DNA of 64,000 bases. Origin: Lepiota brunneoincarnata (taxonomy: Eukaryota > Basidiomycota > Agaricomycetes > Agaricales > Agaricaceae). The DNA lies in NCBI GenBank assembly GCA_023014365.1, contig JAEBUN010000016.1:62001-126000 (forward strand), written 5' to 3'. Under the pieces are notes generated by a model. That model was not told where the DNA came from and searched no databases. It saw only the letters and a program-made list of their open reading frames with translations. Shown here one piece after another: positions 48,006-60,840 of this stretch; position 1 is the first letter of the stretch; each line of letters begins with the position of its first letter. The position numbers and the translations under genes were made by a program.

Positions 48006-50416
48006 ACGGGGCACCGTCGGGTATCAATCCCAGGACTGGGGATTGCGACTCTGTGGCTTGCAAGGCTGCGCTGCCGTTTCTGACCGTCCACACCGGTCGC
48101 CCAAAACGCCCGGTCAGGAACCCCTTTGAGTAACTATCGGGCTGACAGGGGGACTTTGTGGAGGGGAAGGGGTTTGAAAACCCACGTACCATATAAAGTG
48201 TTCAAGGGAGCGGTGACTTTCGGAAGTAGTCTATGTGGTCATGGAATGTGTAATCCTCACGGTGAAGATAAATAGAAATGACAGGGAAACAAGGAATCGA
48301 ATTTTCGAGTGTACGCAATCACTTATTTGTGCGGCCTTGCCGGTGTTGGGTGTGACAAAAACTGAGCGACGTGTACCTGCCTCTCAGCGGTGAATTTCGT
48401 GAGGAATGCTACCTGGAGAAATGTCATCGGGGTACGTGCTCCGAGATGCCCAAAATTTTTCGCCTGTCCTGGGGAGACTGATTGTCGCCATCAGGCAAAG
48501 CAGCAGTCCGAAGATGTTTATTCAAGGCGAGTGAGATGGACTAGCCTTATTGCAGTTTAGCGTCTTGACCGAGGGGCCGCCTCGCCCAAAAAAAAAAAGA
48601 CATCGGCTTCGTGCTCTATGTATACTTATAGCAACTGGCCAGGAGGGCTACCCTGGGTCCCCCTGTTACGATGGTGATATCAGTTCCGCAGCTACTTTGA
48701 CACTGACCGTAACAGGTAGCTCGTTGACAGTGGCCCAATCCCATAAACGCCAATTCTAATATTAGAGTATTCCCAACAATCATGGTGGCGCAACCGAAAA
48801 TTATTTGATTCCCTCTAATTTGCGCTCATAGAGTCTTCTCTGTATCAGGAACACAAATTGGGTGTTTTTTTCTCTAGAGGGATGTTAAGTGCCAATATGC
48901 TTCGAGGCACACCAACTGTAAGGAACACCACATCGAGTCAAATTTGATATTTTCGCTGCTCCAGTGGCACAGAATGAGAAGGAAGTGGCAATTGATGATG
49001 CCGCAAGAGCGTCGTGGACTACCATGAATCGTGGCTTGGTATTCATCAACGGGGTGTATTCCGCGCATCCAAAGGTTTACTATACACCCAATTGCGAGAC
49101 GACCTCGGCACTGCGAAGGGGCACATCGATTTGTAACCGTGCTTGTATTTTTGCTTTTGGTGGAGCAATTTGGTGGGGCTTTGGGGGGCTACGAAAGTTG
49201 CTCAGGTTAGCTGTGGTGCGCTCTGGCTACCCTTAGGAGCACATGCCATCAAACGTGATAGATGCTCATCATGAAATGCAGATCAGCCACTTATCAGGGT
49301 TTTAATGTTTCTGTTGCCGGAGCCCCAACCCCTGTTCCCATTACAGCCCATTGCTAGACGACATGAAATTAGGCCTTGATTCGTACGAGGCAGCATATGA
49401 GGATCCCTAATACAAATATGCCCTGCAGAAACAACGACAGTGACCGGCTTAAGGTTCACTCTGCTAGGGTAATGGTATCTCGCATCATGCGACCAGACTC
49501 AATCGCGGATGTCACGTGTAACACGGCTCGGAACTTGCCTGAGGGAAGGTGTTAGACACTGTCTTCGCTAGCCACGATGCGGTGTCTTCTACTCGTGTGC
49601 AGGGTCTCGCAAACAGCATGTTTCCCATTTCCGGATTTCTTCATATGGAATTAGGACCCCGGCAGGCTCCTGCTTTAATGTGGATACCGGAAGGGCTTAC
49701 TCTCATCATGGTTGCAAGCAGGTTGCAAGGTTAGTTGAAAACAGATGACTTTTTGAGTTGGCTTCTTCCCGACAGGTTCCTGATTTGGCTTCCTACCCGC
49801 TTGAATGCTACGCCTGTCGAGGGCTCTCGTACTCGGTGGGGTTGACATCCATAGATGCCAAGACGACTTGCACTTCTGGGCGCTCTATTTCGTTGCAGCA
49901 TTTCACAGCCATAGCACTGGCCGCCCGCACACCTCCGGGACAGGGTCTGCAATGATCTACTACGGTGGCTATGCAGCCGTCGATGAGTGCTCAGGGTCCC
50001 AGCGTCGCCAGGTTTGAAATAGGGGTTCACCGATAGAAATGTGGCCTTCTGCTTTTCGATGGAGGCACTGTTGACTGTGCGTAATGGGGTTGCGTTTTAA
50101 AATCCCGTCCATTCCACAGAACAAGTATCTGGCTGCCTGGCAGCATTGAAGCACCTTCTGGGGTCCCCTGAGAACTCGACGACGCACTGCACAGGATGTC
50201 ACGCCTCGCATATATCTAATTAATTCCTGCTCCATTTTTCCCGTGTGCATTGTTAACAACGCTGTTGCCGCGTGCTCACTCTGACCCGACCCCAACAATT
50301 GCTGTTCGTCACAGGATTGCCTTTCATAAGGGCGCTGGCCATTTATTCGACCTCAAGAACGGAACCGGACGCATTCACAAGTTTGTACCACCCCAAGGAC
50401 GCGTATCTGTCGGGCT
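48006..50416. other. Intergenic, no gene seen
   Basis: No coding signal beyond short frames. An A homopolymer lies near 48588-48598. Confidence 0.4.
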
Positions 50417-53059
50417 ATGAGGTCCAGAATTTCGTTGGTCCTGGACCTGTTGTTTGGCTCTCTAAGACGGAGGCGGTCGGATGCATTGGATATCGTACGA
50501 AGGGCCTTTTCGGGGCTGCAAGGACTACTCGGCCTGATCCCTTCTCCTCCAAAACGATTGGGCGGGCCGCAGGCCAGGGCTGATGGGGCTAAACGAGCAG
50601 GATTGCGGTGGAAAGCTCCTGTGGTCGCAGGAGGGGACAGTGTGTGTTGCAGTACGCTTCCGAGTCACCTCTTGGATAGTACCGATGGCTCGACAGCTTC
50701 TCGCTCCAGCAGTTCGGACGGGGAGATGTACAGGAGAGATACGCTTGTTGGGTTACAGGAATATGAAATCGATGCACCGGTGGATGCAGAGAAGCCTTGG
50801 GTTGGTAGCGATGATACGATGAAACAACTTGTCTCCGCAAAATTCCCATCTGCTGGGAGTTAAGGAGGACAAAGGTGGTTGTGTGCCGAACGAAATACCG
50901 GAGCTCTCATCGATTGTGGAAATTTTGTATCCTGTGGATGTGAACGAGAGCGAGAGGTACAAGCGGGGTATCAAGATGTGAGTTTTCCTGAATTCGATCC
51001 AGTCTGATGCTGTACTTATGGTTGTCTTTACTTAGCACGAAGGGCCGGCCTGAAGCTTTTGTGATCCCACCTTTGACGATCGGGTGCTCAGAGTACGTGG
51101 ATTGCCCTGCCAGCGATGTTTTTGGCTGACAGGCGTTCTATATAGTCCGGACCTTCCTTTACCTTGGACCAAATATGTGCATCCAGAGGGTGCCGTATAT
51201 TTCTGGGACTCTGAGAGAGTATGTGTTCGGCTTTGACCTGGGGGCTGGTATCTGAACTATGTTATGTAGAGAGTGATCACAGACGCGTATATTTTCGATC
51301 CAGAGATCCTTGCCCAGGTTGAGGATTGCATCTCGAAAATCTGGGAGTACATCAAGAAATACGATATTGCGCACCCGCGGGATAAGGCGGTACACTTTGT
51401 ACCTTGAACCGCTTGTTGACGGCGTGAACTTTGGGTATTATTTTGTGGATCATGCGCACAAAACCCTGTTCTGGCTGGATAAGAAGTATGGCTATGAAAT
51501 GGTCCAGGAGATCCAAACACCGTCTCCTGACATGGCGCATGTTGGTGAGTGGAACATTCTTCTGCTTCTTATTATTTCACTAACGTTGGCATGCTAGGCA
51601 TCGCCCTCCTGTCCCAATATTGGTGAGGTGGTTGGAGGTTGAAATGTCTCAAAGATCTGACGAAGTTCAGGGGCCATAACGAATTTTTTCCGCACCTTCT
51701 GGACTTACCAGAGGACGAGCTTGTCGAATTGCAGGATATCCTGTGGCATGCCGTTGGTGGTGGGTCTAATGCACTCGTTGGCAGGTTTTCGATGGCATTG
51801 AAAAGTTGTCTGACAGACATGCTAACATCATCAAGCTCCACTGTTCCCTATACCCTCGAGGAAATCAAGAATATCCAGCAACTAGTTTCTGAGTTTGTGA
51901 CTCATCATCGCAGTAAGCCCTGGGTGGCTGGATCTTGTTCCGTGTTCTAATCTAGATCGGATGACAGGGTATCAGAGCCTTGGAGTCGGCGCTCGAGCAG
52001 TTGTTTGTAAGTCGCAAAGTCCGAGACTCCCAGGGTGCACTCTCGCTGAAGCGATCTTCCTAAGACAGAGTGCTTCGCTCGTTGAGTATGTACGTTTATT
52101 CTCACATACAGAAAAATCTTGATACCCTTTCGTAGCTCGTGAACGTTTCCTCAATTTTTACGGGCGGAGAGAAGCCCGACTGGCCCTTGACCAGTCCGTC
52201 TTTGAGGAAGGCAAGCGAACTTGGTTTATTACACTTGTTTCGCCCCTTCTCTTCTATGCGCCAGAGGTGCACCTCAAAAAACTACAATTCATGTCTACTG
52301 ACAACCTCGTAAATATTCCATCGTGGAATAAGCTACTTGGAATGCTTGTAGAAGAATGGAAGGAACACACGCTATATGTACGCACCCTCAATTCTGGCAC
52401 CTGCTTGCGACTGATATATATCATAAAGGCTACCGTGCTGCTGACTTCCAATGTCTCTTTCCTTGCCATCGGATCAGCTCGACGATTTGGGGTCTGGGGA
52501 TCATCGTGATCCGGCGCAGCGAGCAAGTTACTTCTCTGTTGCAGTTAGTATTGGTGCGATCACACTCGGTTTGTTGCTTGTCCGCCAGCACCACAAGACT
52601 CTTGATGTGCGTTCTTTACTGCTTTTTGGTTCGGTTTAACCTCTTATTATGTGCTGCAGCGTGGGTTCCTTATAAACAGAAGTGCCTCTGTCATTGGTCT
52701 TGAGACACTTGCGGTTATGTATAGCCTGCCTTATGCACTGCTGATGTATGCGTGAGTCAGCTCATAGTTGGTAAACCTGGGATGGAAGCTGAAATTATTG
52801 TCCCAGCACAATCGCATTCTTCCTGGCGTTCTCAATCATGTGTTCGCAGTCCAAGGACACTGCGACTATCATTATGTTGACGATCGCGTGGACTGCGACG
52901 GCTTTACTCTTGCTGTGGTGTATATCTGCATCATTCGAGTATACGGGCTACGAAAGCCCTTGGCTAGTGAGGGGGTACAAGGCGCTGAAGAAGCTACTAC
53001 ACCAACGGCTGAGTTGCAGGAAGGCGGCAAAGGGGATAACATCTGAGGAGAGCGTATAG
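50417..53059 (+). CDS. WW-like plus multi-TM protein, paralogue 3
   Basis: The N-terminus MRSRISLVLDLLFGSLRRRR is amphipathic and basic as in paralogue 1, followed by a Ser-rich segment. The WW-like block is LPLPWTKYVHPEGAVYFWD, then YLEPLVDGVNFGYYFVDHAH and KTLFWLDKKYG. A 48-nt intron near 51629 removes an in-frame TGA and joins LLSQYW to GHNEFFPHLLDLPEDEL. Then come ITLVSPLLFYAPEVHLKKL, WKEHTLY, TVLLTSNVSFLAI, YFSVAVSIGAITLGLLLV, LETLAVMYSLPYALLMYA and TIIMLTIAWTATALLLLWC. Single-base breaks occur at 51386-51387 and 52471-52472. It lies 320 bp upstream of COPA, in the same orientation. Confidence 0.66.
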
Positions 53060-53380
53060 TCGCACTTATTATTATACCCGTCGAGTAGGTTATATCCTGG
53101 TCACAGGGTCCGCCGTGACCAACACGGACATGGATTTGTCCGTAGGGCCCAATCGCCTGTTTATTTTCGGCGATACGCCCCATTGCTGAGCGCCGAGCCC
53201 AGTGATAGATAACGTAAATAATTCCCACGTTTACCAGCCACGTCTCTGCACGTCAAGCGCGTTCAGATTCTTAATAAGTAGCATTCTCTGAGGCGTACTC
53301 GCCTTTCCCTTTCTGCTTGCTCTTTTGCTACGGCACTCACTTTTCGTCGCTGAGGAGGTGCCTGAATAATCGTTGCGACC

Positions 53381-56300
53381 ATGTCGGTTATGCTCACCAA
53401 GTTCGAATCAAAAAGCAACCGCGTGAAAGGTAGGTACAAGGATTATATGGGTCGGAGTCTCTCTGAACTCGTTTTGCAAATGTAGGGCTTGCGTTCCATC
53501 CCACACAGCCCCTTCTTGCAGCGTCGTTGCATAATGGCAGCGTGCAACTATGGAATTACCGTATGGGTGTCTTGGTGGATAGATTTGAGGAACATGAAGG
53601 TTAGGGCTGCAGGAACATGATATCAGCGCGTTTCGAGCTCAATGCCTTTGCAGGACCTGTGCGAGGTGTGGCTATACATCCGACTAGAGCGTTGTTGGTG
53701 ACTGGAGGAGACGACTACAAAATAAAAGTCTGGGGTGAGCAGCAATTAGTGGATTGCTCACGATGAGGGATCGTAATTTCTGATTAACGTTAGACATCCG
53801 ACCGCAAAATCGGCGTTGTTTGTTCACCCTCCTTGGCCATTTGGATTACGTGCGAACTGTACAGTTCCATCATGAGATGCCTTGGATCGTATGTATTCCT
53901 CATGTGCATAGCAAGAGCTCTCTCAATGGTCCTTTAGCTCTCTGCATCTGACGATCAAACCATACGGATATGGAACAGCACCTCTCGCCAATGTATTGCC
54001 ATCCTCACCGGCCATTCACACTATGTCATGTCAGCTCAATTTCACCCCAAGGAAGACCTCGTCGTTTCTTCATCGATGGACCAGACAGTCCGCGTGTGGG
54101 ATATCTCGGGACTTCGCAAGGGTTCCCCACACCAAGGGGGCCCAGGAGGTATGGGTGGTAGCGGGCCCAACCATTTTGAAACCTTTGACAACTTCTCTAC
54201 CGTGAAGTACGTCCTCGAAGGTCATGATCGTGGTGTGAACTTTGCCATGTTTCCATCCTACCCTTCCCCTTATCATCTCCTCCGCCGATGATCGTGTAAT
54301 CAAGATCTGGAGGATGAGCGAAACCAAAGCATGGGAGGTCGATTCATGCCGGGGACACTTTAACAATGTTTCGAGCGCACTGTTCCACCCGAAACATGAA
54401 CTTATTGTTTCTTGTGGTGAAGACAAAACCATCCGAGTCTGGGATTTGGCAAAGAGGACCGCTATTCAGACGTTCCGACGGGAGAATGATAGGTTCTGGT
54501 TCCTTGCTGCCCATCCCAATCTCAACCTCTTTGCGGCAGGACACGATAGTGGTCTGATCGTGTTCAAACTCGAACGTGAAAGGCCGGCCTTCTCGGTGCA
54601 TCAAGATACGTTGTATTATGTGCGGGACAAGTATGTTCGCGCATACGACTTCAACACCAGCTCAGATCTCGGGCTCCTCAGTGTACGCAAGTTCGGGAGC
54701 CCTTATGTTCCTCCGAGAACACTCAGCTTCAACCCTGCGGAACGAGCTGTGGTCCTGACTATCAACTCTGACAGCGGGTTGTACGAGCTCACTAGCTTGC
54801 CACAGTCCGCCCAAGGGGAGGTCAAGGATTCGAGTGTAGATGGGAAGAAGGGTAGTGGTCAGAGCGCGATTTTCGTTGCTAGGAATCGGTTTGCTGTGTT
54901 GAACAAGGCTTCACAGGTGCGTTTGACCCGTTTTTGTGCATTTTTTCTGATGCTAACTGACTGGTTACAGGTTATCGAAGTCCGAGACCTCTCCAATTCT
55001 GTTGTCAAAACGATCAAGCCTCCTGTTCAGACCAACGAGCTCTTTTATGGTGGTACTGCTTGTTTGATCCTGAGCTCGACATCTTCCGTGGTATTGTACG
55101 ATATCCAACAACAGAAGACTATTGCGGAGCTGAATAGCCCACCCGTCAAATACGTCGTCTGGAGTAATGATGGGACACTGGTTGCTCTTATGAGCAAGCA
55201 CAGTAAGTGTTGTATAACCCTAGCTTTTACATTGATTAATGGGTGTTCAGCCATCACCATTGCCAACAAGAACTTTTCCCAACACACATTAGTGCACGAG
55301 ACTATTCGGATTAAATCTGGGGCTTGGGATGACTCGGGTGTTTTCTTGTACTCGACTCTCAACCATGTGAAATATTGTCTTTCGCAAGGGTGAGTCGCGC
55401 ACATTATGTTGTAGTTTCCTATCCTGATGTTATCATCAGCGACCACGGCGTTATCTGTACATTGGACAATCCTGTCTACCTCACTCGTGTGAAGGGCAAG
55501 ACTGTATACTGCCTTGACCGATCCTGCTCGTCCCCGTACTATCACATTTGATCCTACCGAATACCGCTTCAAGCTTGCCCTCCTCAAGAACAACTACGAA
55601 GAGATGCTATACATCATTCGCACATCGAACCTCCTTGGTCAGGGTATTATTGCGTATCTCCAGCAAAAAGGTTTCCCCGAAGTATGCCCTTTGCACATAT
55701 AAACGACGTGGCTCTAACGCTTTTCTGTCTCAAGATTGCCCTCCACTTTGTTCAAGATACGAACACCCGTTTTGAGCTCGCCATCGAATGTGGTAACCTC
55801 GATATAGCGATGGAGACTGCGAAGCAAATCGATCGACCCGATTGTTGGGAAAGGCTAGCGCAGCAGGCCTTGAAACAGGGTAATCACAAGGTCTGCGTCT
55901 GCCATCTCTTTTCCGACACGTTGTTGAACCATTTATCAAGGTGGTCGAGAAAGCATACCAGCAGACTAAGAACTTTGATAAACTTTCCTTCCTTTACTTG
56001 GCCACAGGCAGTGTCGACAAGTTATCGAAGATGCAAAAGATTGCAGATGCCCGTGGTGACCCTATGTCCCGCTTCCACAATGCGCTATACGCTGGTGATA
56101 TTGCTGGTAGAATAGCTGTGTTGAGGGATGTCGGACTTCGTATGTATTCTTTCTATTCTCTGCACATGGGCGTTCTTCTGAATGGCGTGTTCAGATCCTT
56201 TGGCATACTTGACGGCAAAAGGGAATGGTCTAGACGATCTCGCCACTGAAATCCTAGAGGCCGCTGGCCTGACCGAGGCTGACGTCGACGACGTACCAGC

Positions 56301-57720
56301 ATACGGTGCATCGACACTCCGACCTCCCCCTGTCATCACCTCCACTGAAAATCTGAATTGGCCCTGCGATCCCACAAGGCGAAAATTTCTTCGACCGTGC
56401 ATTGGTCAACGGCACCCTGGAAGGAGGTGTGGAGCCCTCATACGTCAATGGAGACGTCGGCGCGGCAGCGTCGTCCGCACTCGATGCCTGGGCACGGGAT
56501 GAAGAGATTCATGAGGAGATTGATCCTGAGGCGGGTGGATGGGAGCTGGATGCCGACGGCGAAGAGCTCCAGGGTGCAGAGGACACTGTGGAAGCGGCCG
56601 TGGAAGAGGAAGAGCTCGGTGCTGGTGCTGCGCCTGGAGTTGATGAGACTGAGTTATGGGTGCGCAACTCGCCGCTAGCGGCTGACCATGTTGCTGCGGG
56701 CTCGTTTGAATCAGCTATGCGGGTGAGGACTGTTCCTCATTTTCTCTTCTGTGTTTGACTCATAATACGCTGATAGCTCCTCAACCGTCAATTTGGAGTC
56801 TGCAACTTTGCGCTAGCTCAAACCTGTCTTCTCGTCGATATACCGTTCGTCTCATGTGTACCTTTCTCCTGTGGCATCTCTCCCGCCCCTCAAATTGCAC
56901 GTAAGACGTAATCCTGGTGAATCTGCTCCGAGCAAGGTGCTACCTGTGGCCGTGCGATCGTTGCAGTCAGTGAAGTCCGAGTTGACAGAGGGTTATCGAT
57001 GTGTAGCGGGTAACAAGCTGGTTGATGCGCAGACGATTTTCCGCTCAGTGCTGCAGGCGCTGTTGCTGGTTGTCATTGCTTCAGATGACTGAGGCAAAGC
57101 AGGTATGTGCTTGCTCTCAAGCTTCGTTATCAGTGCTCAAGAGTTTGATAGTGGAGAGATGCTGTGACATCTGCAAGGGAATATCTTCTTGGTGTCACTA
57201 TCGAGCTCGAGCGCAGGCGCGTAGCGGAACAAGAGCCCGATAACATTCGGAGAAACCTCGAACTCGCCGCTTACTTCACCCATTGCCAATTACAGCCCCC
57301 CCACCTGCAGATTGCCCTCCGCAGCGCGATTGGCGCATTTGCCAAGGCGAACAACCAGGCTCATGCTGCGCGCTTTGCGAAACGGCTACTAGAACTCAAT
57401 CCGGACCCCAAGATTGTTGCACAGGTACCTGCCTTCTCTTACCTCGAAATTTACCTCTGGTGCTCACCTCTCCTAGGCCCGACAACGCATTGCCGCTGGA
57501 GACCGCAATCCGCGAAACGCGGTGGAGATTTCGTATGACGAATTCACACCTTTTGAGATCTGTGCGGCAACGTATAGACCTATCTACAAGGGATTCGTCA
57601 TCAGTGCACTGCCCCTACACGGATGCGGCGTACTTGCCAGAATTTGAGGGAAAGCTGGATCCACTGATGCAATTGACGGAAATTGGTGCTCCAGCTGCCG
57701 GACTGCCCGCCGCTTGGTGA
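53381..57720 (+). CDS. COP1: Coatomer subunit alpha (alpha-COP)
   Basis: The largest COPI coat subunit, needed for Golgi-to-ER and intra-Golgi retrograde traffic. The start [17 protein letters not shown] is the family N-terminus. WD40 repeats are recognisable by [64 protein letters not shown] and [12 protein letters not shown]. The second propeller and helical solenoid follow ([33 protein letters not shown]). The C-terminal domain shows [28 protein letters not shown] and the end AAGLPAAW. About 1,200 residues, the usual length. At least six net +1 breaks: 54250-54252, 55523-55524, 56362-56364, 56814, 57087-57090 and 57594-57595. Because the protein is essential in fungi, these are more likely sequence errors than decay. 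Confidence 0.93.
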
Positions 57721-58058
57721 TATTCTGCTCATTTTATAGCTTACCTTTGTGAATGGAGGCGGTGTGATTTGTTCAATATTTTCGCTGGTGGTAGCTGGAT
57801 TGATTGTATTTGATATATGTGCCTACCCCAAGCGGGTCAAAATTCCATCCCGTTCAAATTCTGAGAGCAAAACACACATCATCTGTATCACATGACTTGT
57901 TAGTGATCCAATGTCTGAATTCTGAGGTTGAACAGTTAATCCACCTTGGACGATATTTATATGGCCGTTGGGGCCCCAAGCTACTCACGAAACACGTCCG
58001 CATAGTTGTCAGCGCCCTGGCCGCAGGCGCTAACGCACCGCCCCCTCACGAATCGTCT
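57721..58058. other. Spacer between COPA and the nuclease gene
   Basis: About 340 bp carrying the COPA 3' end and the promoter of the co-oriented nuclease. Nothing else is recognised. Confidence 0.4.
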
Positions 58059-60060
58059 ATGGGAGTGCTGGGTTTGACCCCCTTCCTACAGAAAACCTGG
58101 TATATGAAATCCTTTTGGCATTCCTAGCTTTCGAGCTCAGTGCTCTCTGCGCCTAGTCCACAGATCATCCATAAACTGCCGAACCGGTTACGGGATCTAG
58201 CTGGAAAGAAACTCGTAATGTAAGGTGTTTGTTGGGACCCTCCTCAAAACCATGGTTTTGACAAGCGTGCAACATTTAGAGATGGAACACTCATCACGCA
58301 ACGCTTACATTATGCGCCTTCAACTCAACCCTTTCGTCATGTTCTTGGGTGGTATCATCTTGCGCGAGAGATGAACGAGAATGGTGTCTCAGCTTTGTGT
58401 ATCTTTGACGGGCAGCAAAGAAGCCAGGCAAAGTCTGAGGAGGTAAGTGTGAACGATCTCCGAGGGGTTGCGCGCATAATGACAGGTAGCTGCTTAGCTT
58501 GGACGAAGGAGGGAGACGAGACGACTTGACCTATCCCGTGGAACGTTGGAGCTTTCGCGAACCAAACGACTCCAGAAACTAAGGAGTGTCGTGGACGGGG
58601 TTTTTGGTCTTGACGAGAAAGGAAGAAACGCAGTTGCAGAGCTGCTCCAGAAACTCAGTTCCGATGACAGCAGGTACTGTGGGTGCGGCGGATGGATTGG
58701 ATCGAGTTGGAGAACGTCTTCAAATCCTCAGGGGAGAGGCTTCATCGCCAAGTGAAGTGCGAGAAGCGGGTAGTGAACATGTGCTCACCCCGGAGAACTA
58801 CATGACCCCCCTTCCCACTCTCTCCGTCGTCGGGCTCCCTCAGGACTCGGAATTCATGATCCCGGAGCCACAGGATTTGGGACATGCCAATGCCATCACT
58901 AAATGACATCACATCAACCCTTCTCAGTTCCCATCGCGATTTCAGATCAAGCATCTCCAAAGTGGTCTCTCTCCCTCTTCTGGATAGGTCCAATGAAATG
59001 CCCTCAGCCCTCGTTCCTGTGGACGAGCAAATTCAAGAAGACCTTGTCCTGAGTCGGACACAATGCGAGCTCACGCTTGAAGAAGGCAGGGTCTGGGACT
59101 GAACTGACACAAGCATCTGCTCCGTCTGCCCAACAATCTACTATAGACCAATTCATTCTTCGTGCTGCCGAGGACCGGTTGGATGCTTTGACTTCACGCA
59201 GCGCAATGGTTACAGATTCTTACCAGCGTCGTACGTGCGTACCAACGCGCAGTACGTATGTAGAGTCTATGGAGATTCTGGAGGCAATGGGGGTCCCATG
59301 TTATGAGATCGAAGGAGTTCACGAGGGAGAGGCGCTAGCATCATCCTTGGTACATCAGGGGTTAGCTGACTACGTCGTTAGTGAAGATTCGGTTCGTCTT
59401 TTATCATCATCTGAAGCGTAGACTTGCTCTAATGTTTTGACAACCCCCAGGACTGTCCTCGTCTATGAAGCTCCGCTGATTCGCAACATCTCGAATCGTA
59501 GTGACCCCCTTGTCCTTATCCGCGGCTCTGATATCCGCACTGTCCTTGAACTCTCCAGAGATGCCTATGTCGACTTTGCCATCCTTCTCGGCACGGACTT
59601 TTCCCAGCGCATTAAGAACGTCGGTCCATCCCGCGCATACAAATTCATTAAAGAGTACGGAAACATAGAAGGTGTGGTGGAGAGTCAGACGAAATATCTG
59701 CCCAAGATTCCCCGCGTGGAGTATCTAGCACAGGTGGACTCGGCGAGGGCTATATTCAATACTTTGCCACCGATTCCGGATCGCCTGCGGGTAGTACATC
59801 CAGGGGTGGATCAGGCGAAGGTGGCAGTCATTATGGACAGGTGTGGACTTGGGAGGGCGTTGATGATGGGTACGCACTGGGATCATGAAGCAGCGCTTGC
59901 TGGGAATTACTTTGGTGATGATCCATCGATGATCCGTGTCATGACCACCACATTTCATCATACGGATGGCCCAGCCTCCGTTTACGACTTGGACAACCTA
60001 TCTATTAATGGGAGAACAATCTTTTCTTCGTGTGCACGACCACGATTGATTTACAGCTGA
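58059..60060 (+). CDS. XPG/FEN1-family structure-specific nuclease
   Basis: Predicted nuclear metal-dependent nuclease of the FEN1/XPG/EXO1 superfamily. The start MGVLGLTPFLQKT is the family N-terminus. Two introns, near 58099 and 58219, lead to IDGTLITQRLHYA and ALCIFDGQQRSQAKSEE (N-domain acidic residues). The I-domain appears near 59320: EGEALASSLVHQGLADYVV and SEDS, then after an intron VLVYEAPLIRN. FAILLGTDFSQRIKNVGPSR is the GTD plus helix-two-turn-helix block. A long acidic Ser-rich insert (58670-59200) separates the N and I domains, as in XPG rather than FEN1. Frame breaks lie near 58670, 58895, 59085 and 59454. The C-terminus after ALMMGTHW may be incomplete. The exact orthologue group is not settled. 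Confidence 0.78.
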
Positions 60061-60148
60061 CGATGCATATTAAAGTACTCGTACGTAGACAGAATAGAGG
60101 TAGGCCCATCTTCCAACCACGAGAAGGGTGAAGGGCCTGAGCGAACGA

Positions 60149-60840
60149 CTAGAACCCACGAAGGACATCTATGGCCGAGCGTATCCTTATAACAAATTCT
60201 TGTAGACGTTTGCGCATCTCATCTGTAGTGGGCGATAAGCACAAGAGCCACAAGCAATCCCGGAACTGAGTCTGCCAACAAAAGACGAAAAAGGTGTTGC
60301 ATACCGAGTAAATCGGCAAAAAATAATTTACGCGTCGCCATGCACCGCCCGGTAGAGTCAGGTATAACAAAGAAGTCGGACGTGCCTTGTTCTTTCTCGG
60401 CTTCTATAGTCGTCCTCAGTTTTTCGCCAAGACGTGCGCCCTCGGTCTCAGTAGTGTGCCGAATACGGGATACATTCCAGGCCCATGTCTCGAGCATGAT
60501 TCCCACGAGTTCCGCAGCTTGCTCTACGTACGAAAAATATAATTCCGCGGTCCAAAGGCTGAGTATATGCGGTTCAAACAACCGACTGACCCCGTATAAA
60601 AGCTGTATCACGAGCGAGTTCTTCTTCGAATGGACGAGACAGGTCGCCGTCGGCATCGAAAGGCACGATTGGAGACAGAATTTCATTCAACGATTTGTGT
60701 TGGCAGGTGGCCGAGTTGCTTGCAACGCCCTTTGGAGGAGACTCTTCACAGAGTTGACTTCTAGGAGGCTCCTGATAATCGTCTGGAGAAGAGGGGATCC
60801 GTGGGGTGTCGCCGCTCAAATTATCCTCTGGTGGGTGCAT
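60149..60840 (-). CDS. Unrecognised protein with C-terminal hydrophobic segment
   Basis: It starts MHPPEDNLSGDTPRIPSSPD, a polar Pro/Ser-rich N-terminus, then continues through a helical region (LFEPHILSLWTAELYF, YVEQAAELVGIMLETWAW, ARLGEKLRTTIEAEKEQG). A leucine-rich hydrophobic segment (LLLADSVPGLLVALVLIAHY) and a basic end (MRKRLQEFVIRIRSA) follow. Two one-base breaks, near 60610-60630 and 60225-60232, need to be bridged. It is convergent with the nuclease gene. No family is recognised. Confidence 0.5.

Noticed and set aside
51597..51640. In-frame TGA as evidence that WW/TM paralogue 3 is a pseudogene
   Set aside because: A 48-nt intron with proper GT...AG borders removes the stop and restores the conserved motif.
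57100..57180. Seventh frame break in COPA after the EAKQ exon
   Set aside because: Using the acceptor TTTGATAG just before TGGAGAGATGC joins the exons in frame.
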